DNA of 64,000 nucleotides from Yamagishiella unicocca (taxonomy: Eukaryota; Chlorophyta; Chlorophyceae; Chlamydomonadales; Volvocaceae), in the NCBI GenBank assembly GCA_003116995.1, contig BDSL01000004.1:2595456-2659455 (forward strand), read 5' to 3'. This document shows, piece by piece, positions 16,179-28,200 of the stretch. The position numbers and the translations under genes were made by a program. Each line of letters opens with the position of its first letter. Position 1 is the stretch's first letter. The notes under the pieces are model-generated. The model saw nothing but the letters and a program-made list of their open reading frames with translations, made no database searches and was not told the origin of the DNA.

Positions 16179-17556
16179 TGCCCGAATGTAATGCGAATTC
16201 AGTTGGGCTCGTTGTCGACCACACAATATAATACCGTACTCGGGCAGTCGAGCCGATCCATACTGTACGGCGCCATGCGTGCGTGTCAGCACCACCGTAC
16301 CCCTGCTCGCTGCTTTGGTTGCCGGTGGACGTACCGGTATGGTAGTTTATGGTTGGTGCTGTCAGGTGGCATTTGCCTGCCTCACCTCCTCGGAGCGGTA
16401 AAGCGTGCCATGGAGGAGCGCCATGAACCAAGCCGCAGCAGGGCCAGGATATCCTGTCCCGCTGCAGCATCATACGCGCCTTTCTTTGCGGTTCCGCCAC
16501 GTGCGGGCATGTGCACCGCGATCCACATCAAAGGGCCCAGCCCTGACCAGCTGCCCTAGCTGACCAGCTGCCCTAGCTGCCGTGCAATACGCCATCGAAT
16601 GTTGCCCCCGCCAACCGTGGAGCTCACAACCTGGCTGGGGCATGCTGTATATCCTCGCCACAGACCGCCACAGGCACACCGCCACGTATTTCAGTCGCAA
16701 GAGCGAAGGCCTGCGGAATTGGAGTGATTCCCCCCAGTAGACGCTCGCGGCTAGCTAGTCCCTGGTGTATGTAGGCTGCTAAGCCACACAATTCTGTATT
16801 TCCTATACGTAGCATTCGTTGGCGCTCAGTAATCGATACTTTCAGAAAGGCTGGTACCCGGTACGAAGCCGGGGCCGGCTTCGCTTTTCTGCCCGCCATG
16901 CTCCTTGCATCGCATTGTGCCACGGAAGCCGATTTTATTATTTGTCAAAATCAATTGGTATCGCCCTCGCCATGCCGTTTGACGAGTTGCGCGTCACATT
17001 CTCACACAGCTAGCATCCCCTACCCCATCAAGATCAAAGCATATTGTAAACCCAAAAATACCGAATGAGAAATTCTGCCACAGCGCGGAACCCTCTGGGA
17101 CACCGTAAGGACAGTGCGTTGGCGACGCCCGCCGTTCCATGACTCACCACCGGAAGTGGTCGCGTCAACCTAACCAAATTCTAACCCACAGCGCGTCGTT
17201 GTTCTGAGGTTAATTCCTACTCTGCCATAGAACGTCCGCGGCCACGGCGGCTGAGATCGCGCGCCGGCCCCTCCAAAACGCAGCTGGGGGGCGGCGGCGA
17301 TAAAGCTGTCCTGGCGCCATTGCGCTTGCACAAACGCCCACAACCGTCCAAACAGAGAGAAGAAACCGTTTGGCGTGAAATTTAGGACTTCATTGACGAT
17401 GTAGCCGAATAGTGCCTCGAATTTGGCACTGATACTGTACATTTAGTAGCACTGTGGATTGTATGCAGCTGCACGCCAGCTCCTCTCACCTTCCTCCCCA
17501 ACTCCCCACCTCTCTCCCACAGCCAGCCCCTCCACGCGCCCAAACGTGGCCGCGCC
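16179..17556. other. Intergenic region between convergent genes
   Basis: This stretch contains the 3' ends of the chaperonin-like gene and of the minus-strand sugar transferase. A small direct duplication of GACCAGCTGCCCTAGCT occurs at about 16545-16580. Nothing else is recognisable. Confidence 0.55.
16187..16191 (+). terminator. Possible poly(A) signal of the chaperonin-like gene
   Basis: TGTAA lies only nine bases past the TGA stop. The implied 3' UTR would be unusually short, and another TGTAA lies near 17044, so this call is weak. Confidence 0.3.
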
Positions 17557-20482
17557 CTACACGAACAGCCCCTCCAGGTCGCCCACAACGCGCTGCTCCG
17601 GAACCCCCGCGTTGCTCTGCACCACCAGGAACAAGCAATCGCTACACGCGGCCACCCGGCCCCCGGGGTCGCTCCAGTTGCCACTGCCGCGGCGCCAGAG
17701 GCCGTGGTACAGTCGCGGCGCATCGGGCCCATCTCGCGGAGCGTGGTAGCGCTCCAGCGTGCCCTGCCCCAGGTGGCACTCCGAAACCAGGTGGTACGAG
17801 CAGTACTCGGTGAAGAACCGCGACCTGCGCGGCAACAGCGCGCGCAGCGCGCCCAGCCGCGTGCCACCGCCCACCCGGGCCTCCCAGTAGGTGACCGTCT
17901 CGGCGGCGAGGTCGCGGCTGAGGATGGCAGGCGTGACTCCGAAGACGCGCGTGTCGGGTGCCGAGGGCAGGCAGCCCTTGAGGCCTAGCAGCGACTCGGT
18001 GGCGTCCCACCAGGGCCCGTGAGCAGCCCGGCGCTGCGGCTGGTAGATGGCGCGACCTGGCCGCGGGAAGAGCCAGTGCGCCTGGTGGGAGCCCACGTGG
18101 CGGACCATGAGCACGTCGCTGTCCTGCAGGGGTGGGCGTTGGAGGGTGCGGCGGTGAGGCTTGGGCGTTAGAGGGTCGGCTGATGGGTGAGCGGCAACCC
18201 CTCGGTCGGAATCGGCGTTGATTGCGGACAGGGACGCGTCACGGTAACGTAGATGTGGAGGTGCGGGGCTTGCTTCTGCGGGACGGGGGGGGGGAACCGC
18301 TGAGAATGGTTGGATCTGGCAGCGGTGGCGCTGTGGGTCAGGTCCCAGCCATGATCCCGGGCCCCCAGCTACCAGCGCCAGCAATCAAGGCAGTGCCACC
18401 CCCCTGGGGCCCCACCTACCAACACCAGGTAGTGGCTGGTGCTTATGAGGGCGCTGACCATCAGCTTGAGGACCATCTGGGGGGGGAGTTGGGGCGGGAG
18501 GGGGGCCGGGGGCGGCGTGTGTGAAGCCCCGCTCTCCGGTAAACAGGCGGCCATAAAACACGACGGCGGCTGAGCTCCGAAACCAGTTAACTTCAGCGCA
18601 GGCCGCACGCCATGAGGGCAGCATGGCACGTCAAGGCCTCCTTTCGCTGACGCCACTCGTCGTCCCAGGCAGCAGTCCCTCTCCCTCCCACTGCCCTTCA
18701 CCCCCTCACAACGTTGCAAGGCTGCGCCCTCCCCCCATACACATGCTGCTGTCTCTCCCTTCGGGGGTCTGCTTGGGATGCATGTGGCCATGTGCAGGGG
18801 AGCCATCAGCGCAACCTCCCCCTGTGTATTGGTGCTTGCTGTTTCCTCTGGGCTCTCGGTTGTGAGGCTCTGGGTGGTTTGTCTTTCGGAACCGTCGGTT
18901 TTCTCTGCTTTCATTGTCTTTTTCAGTGTCAGGCGATGCGCCCGATGGCTCTACCTTTTAAGGTCTGGAGCCCACTGTAACGATTACAACAACACATGAT
19001 TGGTGTCAAACGACCATGTGCCAACTATCCTGTCCCGTCGCGTAAAACGGTTTTTACACATCCCCATACACACACAAACCCCGCCCACGACTCCCGCAGA
19101 GCCCCTACCTGGAGCCGGTAGCCGTAGATCGACAAGCCCGCCATCTCCTCCCGGTCGGCCCCCAGCGCCAAGTGCTCCGGAACCACCCACAGTGGCGGCC
19201 CGCAGCCCTCACATCCCTCCGCATCACTTAAGGGGCCGAGCGCGCCATCGCTGCCGCCTGTGCCCTGCGGCTCCGGCAGCAGCCCCCGTGCTCTCAGCAC
19301 CTCCGCAACCAGGCTGCTGCTGCCGCTGCTGGTGGTGGTGGTGGTGGTTCTACCGCCGCCGGCAGTCCCGGCCCGACTCCCTAGATAGCACGAGGGGCTG
19401 CAGGGCCGCCCCCCCATGGTGGGATTCAGTGAGTGCCTCAACACCAGGTACTCCTGCGGGTACGGGGGTGACATGGCAGGTAGCGGGGTGACGTGGCAGG
19501 TAGCGGGGTGACGTGGCAGGTTAGGCAATTTGGAAGGGTAAAGGCGGCATGGAGGGCTGAGGTGCCACCGGGTTGGGAAGGGAGCAGCAAAATCAACGGC
19601 CGCAACATGTACGGCAGCGCAAGCGAGCTCGGTAGCTCGTCCAGTCATGCCGTACCTGCCAGGGGCACAGCAGCACAAACTCCCGCAACAGCTCCGGAGC
19701 CAGATGCAGGCGCACGGAGGAGATGCTGGCCAGCACTCGGCTCACGTCCCTGAAGGTGGTGAGTTGCACGATGGTCAGCTGGGGATGCTGCGCCGCTAGC
19801 GCCTGCTGCTGGTGCTGGACCTGCTGCTGCTGGAATGGCTGTTGATCTGTGCTCCATTCGAAGAGGGCGGCGTGGGGTGCGCTTCGGCTCGCAGGGATAC
19901 GGGTCGAAGCAGGGATGCGACGAATACGGCATTCACACATGCAGGTGGTGAGCACGCGAACTCTCTGCCCGACCCCTCGTTTTCGATGTGCCACTCGCCT
20001 TGCGCAGCTTGCGTTACGTGGGGACTAAACTAATTTCCCAATTCATCAACTATGCATCTGTCTGGGACACCTGTAGTCTTGCCGCCCCTTGCCGCCCGAG
20101 ACCTGCTGGCATCTGCCAAGAGGCGGCCAGCCCTGTGCAGCCTACCTGTCGCCAGTGCTTCCGCCAAATCACCCGCTGTCGTGTAGGTGTCGAACTGCAG
20201 CACCTTCCTGGAGCCACCGCCACCGCCACCGCCTCCGATGCGGCTGACGTCGCCGCTGTCGTTGTCGAAGAGAGCATAGTCGCTGTCATCGGCAACGAAC
20301 GTATCACGCCTAGTGCTGTCCTCCAGCTGCACTCCGGGCTGACCGATGCCAAGCTGCTTGTGTTGCTGCGTGGCGCTGATAAGCGAAGTTGCGGGTAGTT
20401 GCAGCAATAGCTGCAGCACCGCGGCGACCACCGCCAGCGCCGGGGTTGCCGCATTGCAACGCGGCCCAGCCGACTGGTGCAT
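17557..20482 (-). CDS. Type II membrane nucleotide-sugar transferase-like protein (DUF6492-type)
   Basis: Five exons join in phase: 20482-20146, 19846-19656, 19453-19109, 18476-18420 and 18123-17557, giving 498 residues. The start MHQSAGPRC leads directly into a hydrophobic segment (about 13-35), a signal anchor placing the enzyme in the Golgi/ER lumen. The N-terminal lumenal part is Gly- and Gln-rich. LTIVQLTTFRDVSRVL and ELLREFVLLCPWQ form the first Rossmann-like strands. MVLKLMVSALISTSHYLVL runs straight into DSDVLMVR, a DXD metal and nucleotide-sugar motif near residue 311. The later WWDATESLLGL, TYWEAR and FFTEYCSYHLVS blocks follow the order of DUF6492 glycosyltransferase-like proteins. 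Donor and acceptor substrates cannot be told; extracellular-matrix glycosylation is a guess. The intron 18477-19108 carries the intron-end repeat about 40 bases after its donor. The gene diverges from the M11 protease gene. Confidence 0.75.
19011..19066 (-). repeat. Intron-end repeat, long subtype, near a 5' splice site
   Basis: Read on the minus strand this copy runs from a GGGGATGTGTAAAAACCG edge through CAGGATAGTTGGCACATGG. It sits about 40 bases inside the 5' end of the sugar transferase intron. Close relatives lie at 1142-1190, 35695-35745 and 52375-52428. Confidence 0.75.
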
Positions 20483-21183
20483 CCTCGGCCGCGATTCGGA
20501 GGCGTTGGAGACAGTTGACGACTTCTTGGCTAGTTGAACTTGTGTTCGGGGGCCGGCTGTGGAGTTCTGGGCTCAGTCGCGTTCCCCTACGTTGGCCGTT
20601 GCCTCGACGGGCGGTCCCGTGGGCGGTTGTCGGCCGCCCCGCTGGGCATAGGATTGTGATACCTGATGCCAATATACAAGTATCTAGGTTGCAAATATTA
20701 CGGGGACTCATCTTTGCACCCGAATGGCGCCCTTGGGGCACGATTGCGCTTTCACAAGTATCCACGAGGCGGTAGCGGATTTGCACGTTGTATTGGCCAA
20801 TTTCGCCCGTATGTCAGAAGTAAAAATGTGAATCGTCCTGCGCGGTTTATAATTATGGATTTTCTCCATGACGAAGGACGAAGGAGTGGAGGCGGGCGGT
20901 AAGTATAGCTGGTCATACGGCCAAAGTGTGGAGTTGTTTTGTTGCAAAGCATTCATAGATTGTAAAAATACTGCACACGCTCCGTTAGACTCACCAAATC
21001 TGAGCAAGCCGGAGTTCACTGCCGACGAGTGATCCGTAATGCAAAACACCAAACGAGCTAACATAACCATTATCCAATAATATTTTATTTATTATATATA
21101 AATAACGTTTTCCTAGGCTTTCCGCGCGAGGCGCGATGCACGTCTATGGTGTCCAGTGAATCAGCATTCCCCGCTGGAGCACT
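20483..21183. promoter_or_regulatory. Divergent promoter region between sugar transferase and M11 protease
   Basis: About 0.7 kb separates the two starts. It is less GC-rich than its surroundings. An AT-rich block (21071-21110, ATAATATTTTATTTATTATA) is the most AT-rich stretch nearby and may contain promoter elements. No specific site is assigned. Confidence 0.4.
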
Positions 21184-22226
21184 ATGCGGGTATGGCGAAA
21201 TGTTCGCAATGATGATAATGAAAATCAATTTCTGGACCTCGCAAAGGACCGGCGGTGGTGGCTAGGTTAAGTCATCACGATACGCCCGACTCGCACGTCA
21301 ACCCAATCCCATGACATTACCCTGCAGTGTGGCCATGGAGGCCTATCGGCTTTCCTGCTCATCGCGGTCGTGTTCATTGCTGAGCCGTCGCGCTGCGTCG
21401 CGCAGCACCCCAACTCCGGTCTTGGCGGCAGCAGCAGCAGCAGCAGCGTCAGCAGCAGCAGCCGCGGCGGGAGTAATAGCAACGGCGCCGGGGCTATCAG
21501 TCAACAACAGCCGCGGGTGTGGCACGTAGATGGTGAGCAACCGCCGTCCACGCAGCGACCAACTGCACCCCCAACCGGGAACCAACGCCCAGCATCACTC
21601 GACACGCCCGATGTTGTCGATGACGACGGCTCGCTGTCGCCCCACTCTGGGCAACCCCTGCCCCAAACACACCTCGTGACAGCACCGCAACGGAGCAGCA
21701 TCGCAACGGGCGCCTACCTGCTGTGCCGTACTCCCCCTTATCCCGGAACCCTCGCGCGCAAGCCTAGGGCTGCCCAACCCAAAACACATACACACACGCC
21801 CTGCCCAACCATGTGCGGCCTAGTTTCTGCCCCCTCTGCCTCCTATGTCGTGTAACAGGGTCTTTTTCGCCACTCTCCGTGCCCGCCCACCACCCAAACA
21901 CGTACACGGGGTCTTCGCATACACGGGTTTCCCTCGCATCCACCCGAACCCCACGCCTTCTCTCGCGCCACCCGTCCCTGAAGGTTACCTGCTGCAAGTA
22001 GGCGTCGGCTCCATAGAACGCTTCCTGCTACAGCTGCTGCCACAGCCCGACCCCGCGGCGGCGCCGCCGCCGCGCTCCGACGCCCGCGGTACGGCGCCGC
22101 CGCACCTGCTGCCTCTGGACGTATCCCGCCTGGCGCCGCCGCTGCCGCCACCAGGGGCGCTGGTCCATGCCGTACTAGAGGCCGCTGAGGGAACCCCCGC
22201 CGGTCCCGCCGCCGCGGCGGCGGCGC

Positions 22227-22261
<35 letters not shown>

Positions 22262-25200
22262 TGGGCTGCGCAGCAAGCCGGGGGCGCCCCCCTCCGCGTC
22301 CTGTCTCTCACGATGCTAGGGACAGACGACCTGTCGAGATTTGAAAAGGGCGAGCAGGCCGCCGTACAAGTGCCCGACCCCGAATTTAGCCCTGGTCCTG
22401 GCCCTGCCCCTGGCCCCGGGCTGGGGCTGGGGCTGGGCGTGTCCGCGGCTGGCGGCAGCTGGCGGCAGCGGCGAGGGAGCTTTAGCGCAGTCCCGGGGGA
22501 AACCCAAGTCACGGATGCTGACGATGCGTTGCAGGGCTTGAAAACGCGGGGGCGGCCTCATGACCATGGGCCGGAGGGGGAGGGGGAGCAGGGCGGGGGA
22601 AATCTACCGCATGCGGTGCCGGCAAGGCCGGTGGACTCGCGCTGGCCCTCCCTGGAGGGCGACTCACAGCTGCCCAGGATGCTCCAGGGAAGCGGGCGTG
22701 GGGATGGTGATGGCATGGCTACAGGGAGGGAGTTGCTCCAGGCCTCATCGCAGGTTTTCCCTCCTCCCCCGCCTCCACCTCCACCCCCTAGGTTATTTCC
22801 CCCGCCCCCGCCCCCGCCCCCGCCCCCGCTGGTTCTTCCTCCGTCTCCGGCGCCTCCTCTGCCACCTCGTCCGCCGCCACCGCTGCCCCCTTCCCCGCCC
22901 CCACCTCCGAGCCCACCTCCTCCTTCGCCACCGCCACCTCCGCCCTCGCCCTCGCCACCTCCGCCCTCGCCACCGCCGCCTCCGCCACCACCTCCGCCAT
23001 CGCCACCGCCACCAACCCCGCCACCACCTTCGCCGCCACCACCGCTGCCGCCACCGAGCCCACCTCCTCCTTCGCCGCCGCCACCGCCGCCGCCTCCAAG
23101 CCCGCCGCCGCCTTCGCCGCCACCTACGCCCCCGCCTCCGAGCCCACGTCCTCCTTCGCCTCCACCACCGCCGCCGCCCCCCCATCCCCCTCCCCCACGT
23201 CCTCCTCCACCCCCGCCATTGCCGCCCCCTCCCACTCCTCCTACGCCCCCGCCTCCATCTCCCCGCCCACCCCCGCCATCGCCTATGCCTCCGCCTCCAC
23301 CCCCTCCATTGCCACCGCCTCCGCCTCCGCCTCCCCCGCCTCCTCCACCCTTCGTTCCGCCTCCACCTCCGCCTCCTCCTCCTCCTCCTCCACCCTTGCC
23401 TCTCCCTCCGTCTCCATCGCCGCCTTCATACCCACCCTCGTCCCCACCTCCCCCGCCGCCTCCTCCCCCGCCTTTGCCTCCCCCTCCCCCTCCGCCTCCC
23501 CCTCCTCCCCCTCCCTTGCCCCCCCCTCCGCCGTTGCCCCCATCTCCGCCCCCACCACCACCTCCATCACCGCCCTTGCCTCCACCCCCGCCTCGGCCTC
23601 CACCGCCCCTCCCACCCGTGTCTCCATCGCCTCCACCTCCGCCTCCACCAGCGCCCTTGCCTCCGCCTCCGCCTCCTCCCCCTCCCCCGCCTTTGCTCCC
23701 ACCTCCTCCTCCGCCCTTACTTCCTCCTCCTCCTTCCCCGCCTCCTCCTACGCAGCCCTTGCCTCCGCCTCCTCCGCCTCCACCTCCGCTCCTGCCCTTC
23801 CCTCCGCCTCCACCACCGCCCTTCCCTTCACCTTCGCCCCCACCCCTACCTCCGCCTCCTTCTCCGCCCATGCCCCCACCTCCCCCTCTACCGTCGCCTC
23901 CTTCTCCGCCCCTGCCCCCACCACCACCCCTACCGTCGCCTCCTCCTCCTCCCCTGCCCCCACCTCCACCCCTACCGTCGCCTCCTTCTCCTCCCCTGCC
24001 CCCACCTCCACCTCTACCGTCGCCTCCTTCTCCGCCCACGCCCCCACCTCCACCCCTACCGTCGCCTCCTTCTCCTCCCCTGCCCCCACCTCCACCCCTA
24101 CCGTCGCCTCCTTCTCCTCCCCTGCCCCCACCTCCACCTCTACCGTCGCCGCCTTCTCCGCCCACGCCCCCACCTCCACCTCTACCGTCGCCGCCTTCTC
24201 CGCCCCTGCCCCCGCCTCCTCCCGTGCCCTTGTCCCGGCCTCCCCCTTCACCTTCAGCCCCACCGCCTCCCACGCCACCTCCTCCGTCCTCGCCTCCACC
24301 TCAGCCTCCGCTGTCACCATATCCATCGCCTCCACTGCTACCGTCGCCGTCACCATGGGCACCAGCGCCATCACCTTCGCCCTCTACCCCGTCCTCTACC
24401 TTGCCACCTACCTCAACACACCAGCCCTCGCCTCCACCAGCAGCCTCACTCCCCAGTACACTCTACCCATCGCCACCATCATCATCACCGCCACCACCGT
24501 CTCTGCCTGCGCCTCCATCGCCCCCCCTGCTTCCGCCTCCTCCGTCTCGGCCGCCATCCCCGCAGCCGCCCTCCACCACCACACCCCTCGCATCGGCCCC
24601 GCCGTCTCCTCCACCACCACCACTCTCGTTCCCCCCACCTCCTTACTCACACACACCTCCATCGCCCGCTCCCTCCCCGCCGTCCTACACATCCTCCCCC
24701 AACGCCGCGCCACCGCCGCAGCTCGTGCCCTCTCCAGGGCCCAGCGCGGCTCTGCCTCCACGCATGGCCTCATCCCCCCCGCCTTCCCCTCCTCCAACGG
24801 CTAGCCCACCGCCACCGTCGCCACCGCCAGCATCTGCCGCTTCGCCCTCGCCGCCGCCTGCATCTGCCGCTTCCACCTCGCCGCCGCCTGCATCGGCCGC
24901 TTCCACCTCGCCGCCGCCTGCATCGGCCGCTTCCACCTCGCCAGCCCCGTCGTCTTCGGCTCCCCCCCCCTCGCCTGCACCCACATCCCCACGGACCCCC
25001 TCGCCTCAGTGGTCCACCTCACCTCCACCCTCGGCCGTGCCCTTGCCACTACCAACGCCGGCACCAACATCAGCCCCCTCCTCGGCCCCGTCTCCGCCTT
25101 CGGCCGCTAAGCCGCCACCAACGCCGCCACCCTCACCGCCGTCGCGGCCGTCGTCGCCGACTCCCTCTTCCGCGCCCTCTCCCGCTGCCGCCGCTCCGCC

Positions 25201-28200
25201 GAGTCCGCCCTCCCCGCCTGTGGATCCGGATCTCGTCCGCAAGTACGCGGACACTGAGGTCCGGGGTGGAGGGGAGATGTCCACGCTGTTCATCATCGTG
25301 GACCTGTGCGGCCTGGGGGGCGGACCCTCCGTCACGCGCCAGGTGGGCGCGTGCTCCAAGGGGGGCCGGGAGGGGTTGGAATGTAGGGCGGGAAAGAAGC
25401 AGGCCGGCCGGAAATAGACCGGGGCGTGATGGTTTGGTCGAGGGCGCTGCTGCGGCGGCTAAATGGTGAGCCACGTAACGAGGGGTAACGAGGGGCACCC
25501 GAGCCCACCCAACTTGCGCACCGCATCCGAGCGCGTGTGGCCGCCAGCTACGATCGATAAGATGCACCATACCAGACGCCACCAAACCGATCGGCACAAG
25601 TGTTTAAAAACCCAAACGCACCACAGCACGCAACAGGCCAGTCCGCAGATGCAGTAAAGCGTACGGACACTCAAGTACAGGGTACGGCCGCGTGTAAGCT
25701 GCAACGACTTAACACACCGGCCGCAGCCCCTAGCTGCGAAACCGCACCCCCACTCACCCCCTACCCGCTCAGTCTACTCGCCGCCCCTCTCTTCTGGACC
25801 ACCACCTTGATCGCCCTTGGTTTACCGGTATCGGCCGTGGACTCGCTGGCTATCCTTTACCCCCTCCCTCCCTGTCGGCCATGGACTCGCGGGTTATCCT
25901 TTACCCCCTGGCCCCCTTCACGACCGCGTCAGGAGCTGGAGGCGATCGTCTTCGAGCCGCCCAACCCCCCCGGACAAGGTGCCGCCACCAGCGGCATGCT
26001 AGGCCAGGCGAGCCCCAGCCCGGACCCCATAGGGCCCTTCGAGCCAGCTTCGAACCTGACCCTGGAGCGCTACATCGACACGTGTTCCCTGGGGGCCGCC
26101 AGGCTCAGCAGGACCAACTCCCGCGTCGTCGGACCGTTTCAGTTGCCGTGTTCGTACACCGCGCCGCCGTCACCGCCGCCGCCGGCGCCGCCGCCGCCGC
26201 CGGCGCCGGGGTTCCCGCCGCGGGCCTCGTCCGACGCCGCCCCGCCGTCCCCCAGTAAGGCAGCCGTGAAGGATGGTTCCGGAGCCGGCGACGGCGGCGA
26301 CGCCGACGCTGCCGCCAACGGCGTCAGCAGCACCATCAGCTACGGCGAAGCCGCCGCCGCCGCCGCCGGCTCCGGAACCGCCAGCTGGACTGCGTTCGGG
26401 TGCTCCGTCACCGACGTCTTCGGCTGGGCGGAGGCCGCCAGCGCCGCCGCCGCCGCCGCCGGCGTCGACTTGTCGCGATACTCGCACCGGCTCCTGGTGA
26501 TGCCGTCGGGGATGCGGGACTGGGCGGGTCGCAACTGCTCCTGGACTGGCCTAGCCACCCTAGGCCCCGCCACCCTGGGTCCGGACGGCACGTACGGCGT
26601 GGGGTACGCCTGGGTGTCGGGCAACTACGCCCGCAACCTGATGTCGTACCTCCACGAACTCGGCCACAACCTGTGGCTGGGCCACGCCGGCATCGGCGGC
26701 TGCGACGAGTGCGACTGGTCCTGCGCCATGGGGCTGTGCTGTCGTACGCGCTGCTTCAACGCGCCCCACGCCTGGCAGCTGGGCTGGGCGAAACCCGCGC
26801 GCGACATGGTCCTCTCGGCGCTCTCCCTGGAGCCGGGAGTGCGCCGCCGTGTCGTACTGCCGGCGGCGCGGCTGTCGCGGCAGAGCCTGGTGGTCGTGCG
26901 GGCGGACTGGATGGCGGCGGAGGCGGAGGCGGAGGCGACGGGGGAGGACGGCACGGCTCCCGAGCCGGTGACGCTGTTCCTTAACTACCGCCCCAGGGAG
27001 GGTCCGTACGACAGCGACATTCCGCAGGCGTACGCCGGTGGCGTCACGGTGTATCATTACGACGGCGCCGATCAGCGGGACCACCACAGCACGCGGCTGA
27101 TGGCGCGGCTGCTGGTTGGAGACACGTGGTGGGACATGGCGCCGCCGGCGCCGCCGCCGCCGCCACCGCAGCAGCCGCAACAGCCGCAAGGCCCGGATGG
27201 ATCGTCGGACTCCACGGCCGAGGCAGGGACGCTGTCTGCGGGCGGCATGAGCCTGCCGTCCGTGACCCGGGCGGCGACGGTGCCTGGGGGTGTCGTGGGG
27301 GGTGGTTTCACCGGCTCGGGCCTTATGGTTTCGGTGCTGCATGCCAATGGGTCGTACGTGGAGCTGGAGCTGTGCCGGGGCTGCACAGCGCCGCCCGGCT
27401 ATGGTGTCGCGCCGCCCTTCAACGCCACTGGGACACCGGCCGCCAACATTGGCTTCTCGCCGCCGCCGCCGCCGCCACCATTGCCCGCGGCCGCCACCAT
27501 TGGCTTCTCGCCGCCGCCGCCGCCGCCACCATTGCCCGCGGCCGCCACCATTGGCTTCTCGCCGCCGCCGCCGCCGCCACCATTGCCCGCGGCCGCCAAG
27601 CCGCCAGCAGCCCCCCGCCCGCCTGAGGAGGCAGCACCTGCGCCGACGCCTGTACCGATGCTGACACCTGTACCGACGCCTGCACCGACACCTGCACCGA
27701 AGCCGACGCTATCACCGACACCTGTACAGATACCTGCACCGAAGCCGACGCTATCACCGACACCTGTACAGATACCTGCACCGACGCCTGTACAGATACC
27801 TGCACCGAAGCCGACGCTGACACCGACACCTGCACAGACACCTGCACCGAAGCCAACGCTGACACCGACACCCGCACCGAAGCCGGTGCTGGCACCGACA
27901 CCCGCACCGACACCTGCACCGAAGCCAACGCTGACACCGACACCTGCACCGAGGCCAGCGTTGACACCGATACCCGCACCGACACCTGCACCGAAGCCAA
28001 CGCTGACACCGATACCTGCACAGACACCCGCACCGAAGCCAACGCTGACACCGACACCTGCACCGAAGCCAACGCTGACACCGATACCTGCACCGAAGCC
28101 AACGCTGACACCGACACCTGCACCGAAGCCAACGCTGACACCGACACCTGCACCGAAGCCAACGCTAACGCCGAGGCCGATACCGACACTGATACCGAAG

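Noticed and set aside
21311..21529. Frame starting ATGACATTACCC as the M11 start
   Set aside because: It lacks the signal-peptide-like segment, and no donor in this frame reaches the next exon without a stop. The other frame does so in phase.
22558..24273. 571-residue Gly-rich open frame on the minus strand and a 969-residue Arg/Leu/His-rich frame on the plus strand
   Set aside because: Both are shadows of the CCxCCx codon repeats encoding the proline-rich domain of the M11 protease. Neither has a start context, splice support or non-repetitive sequence.
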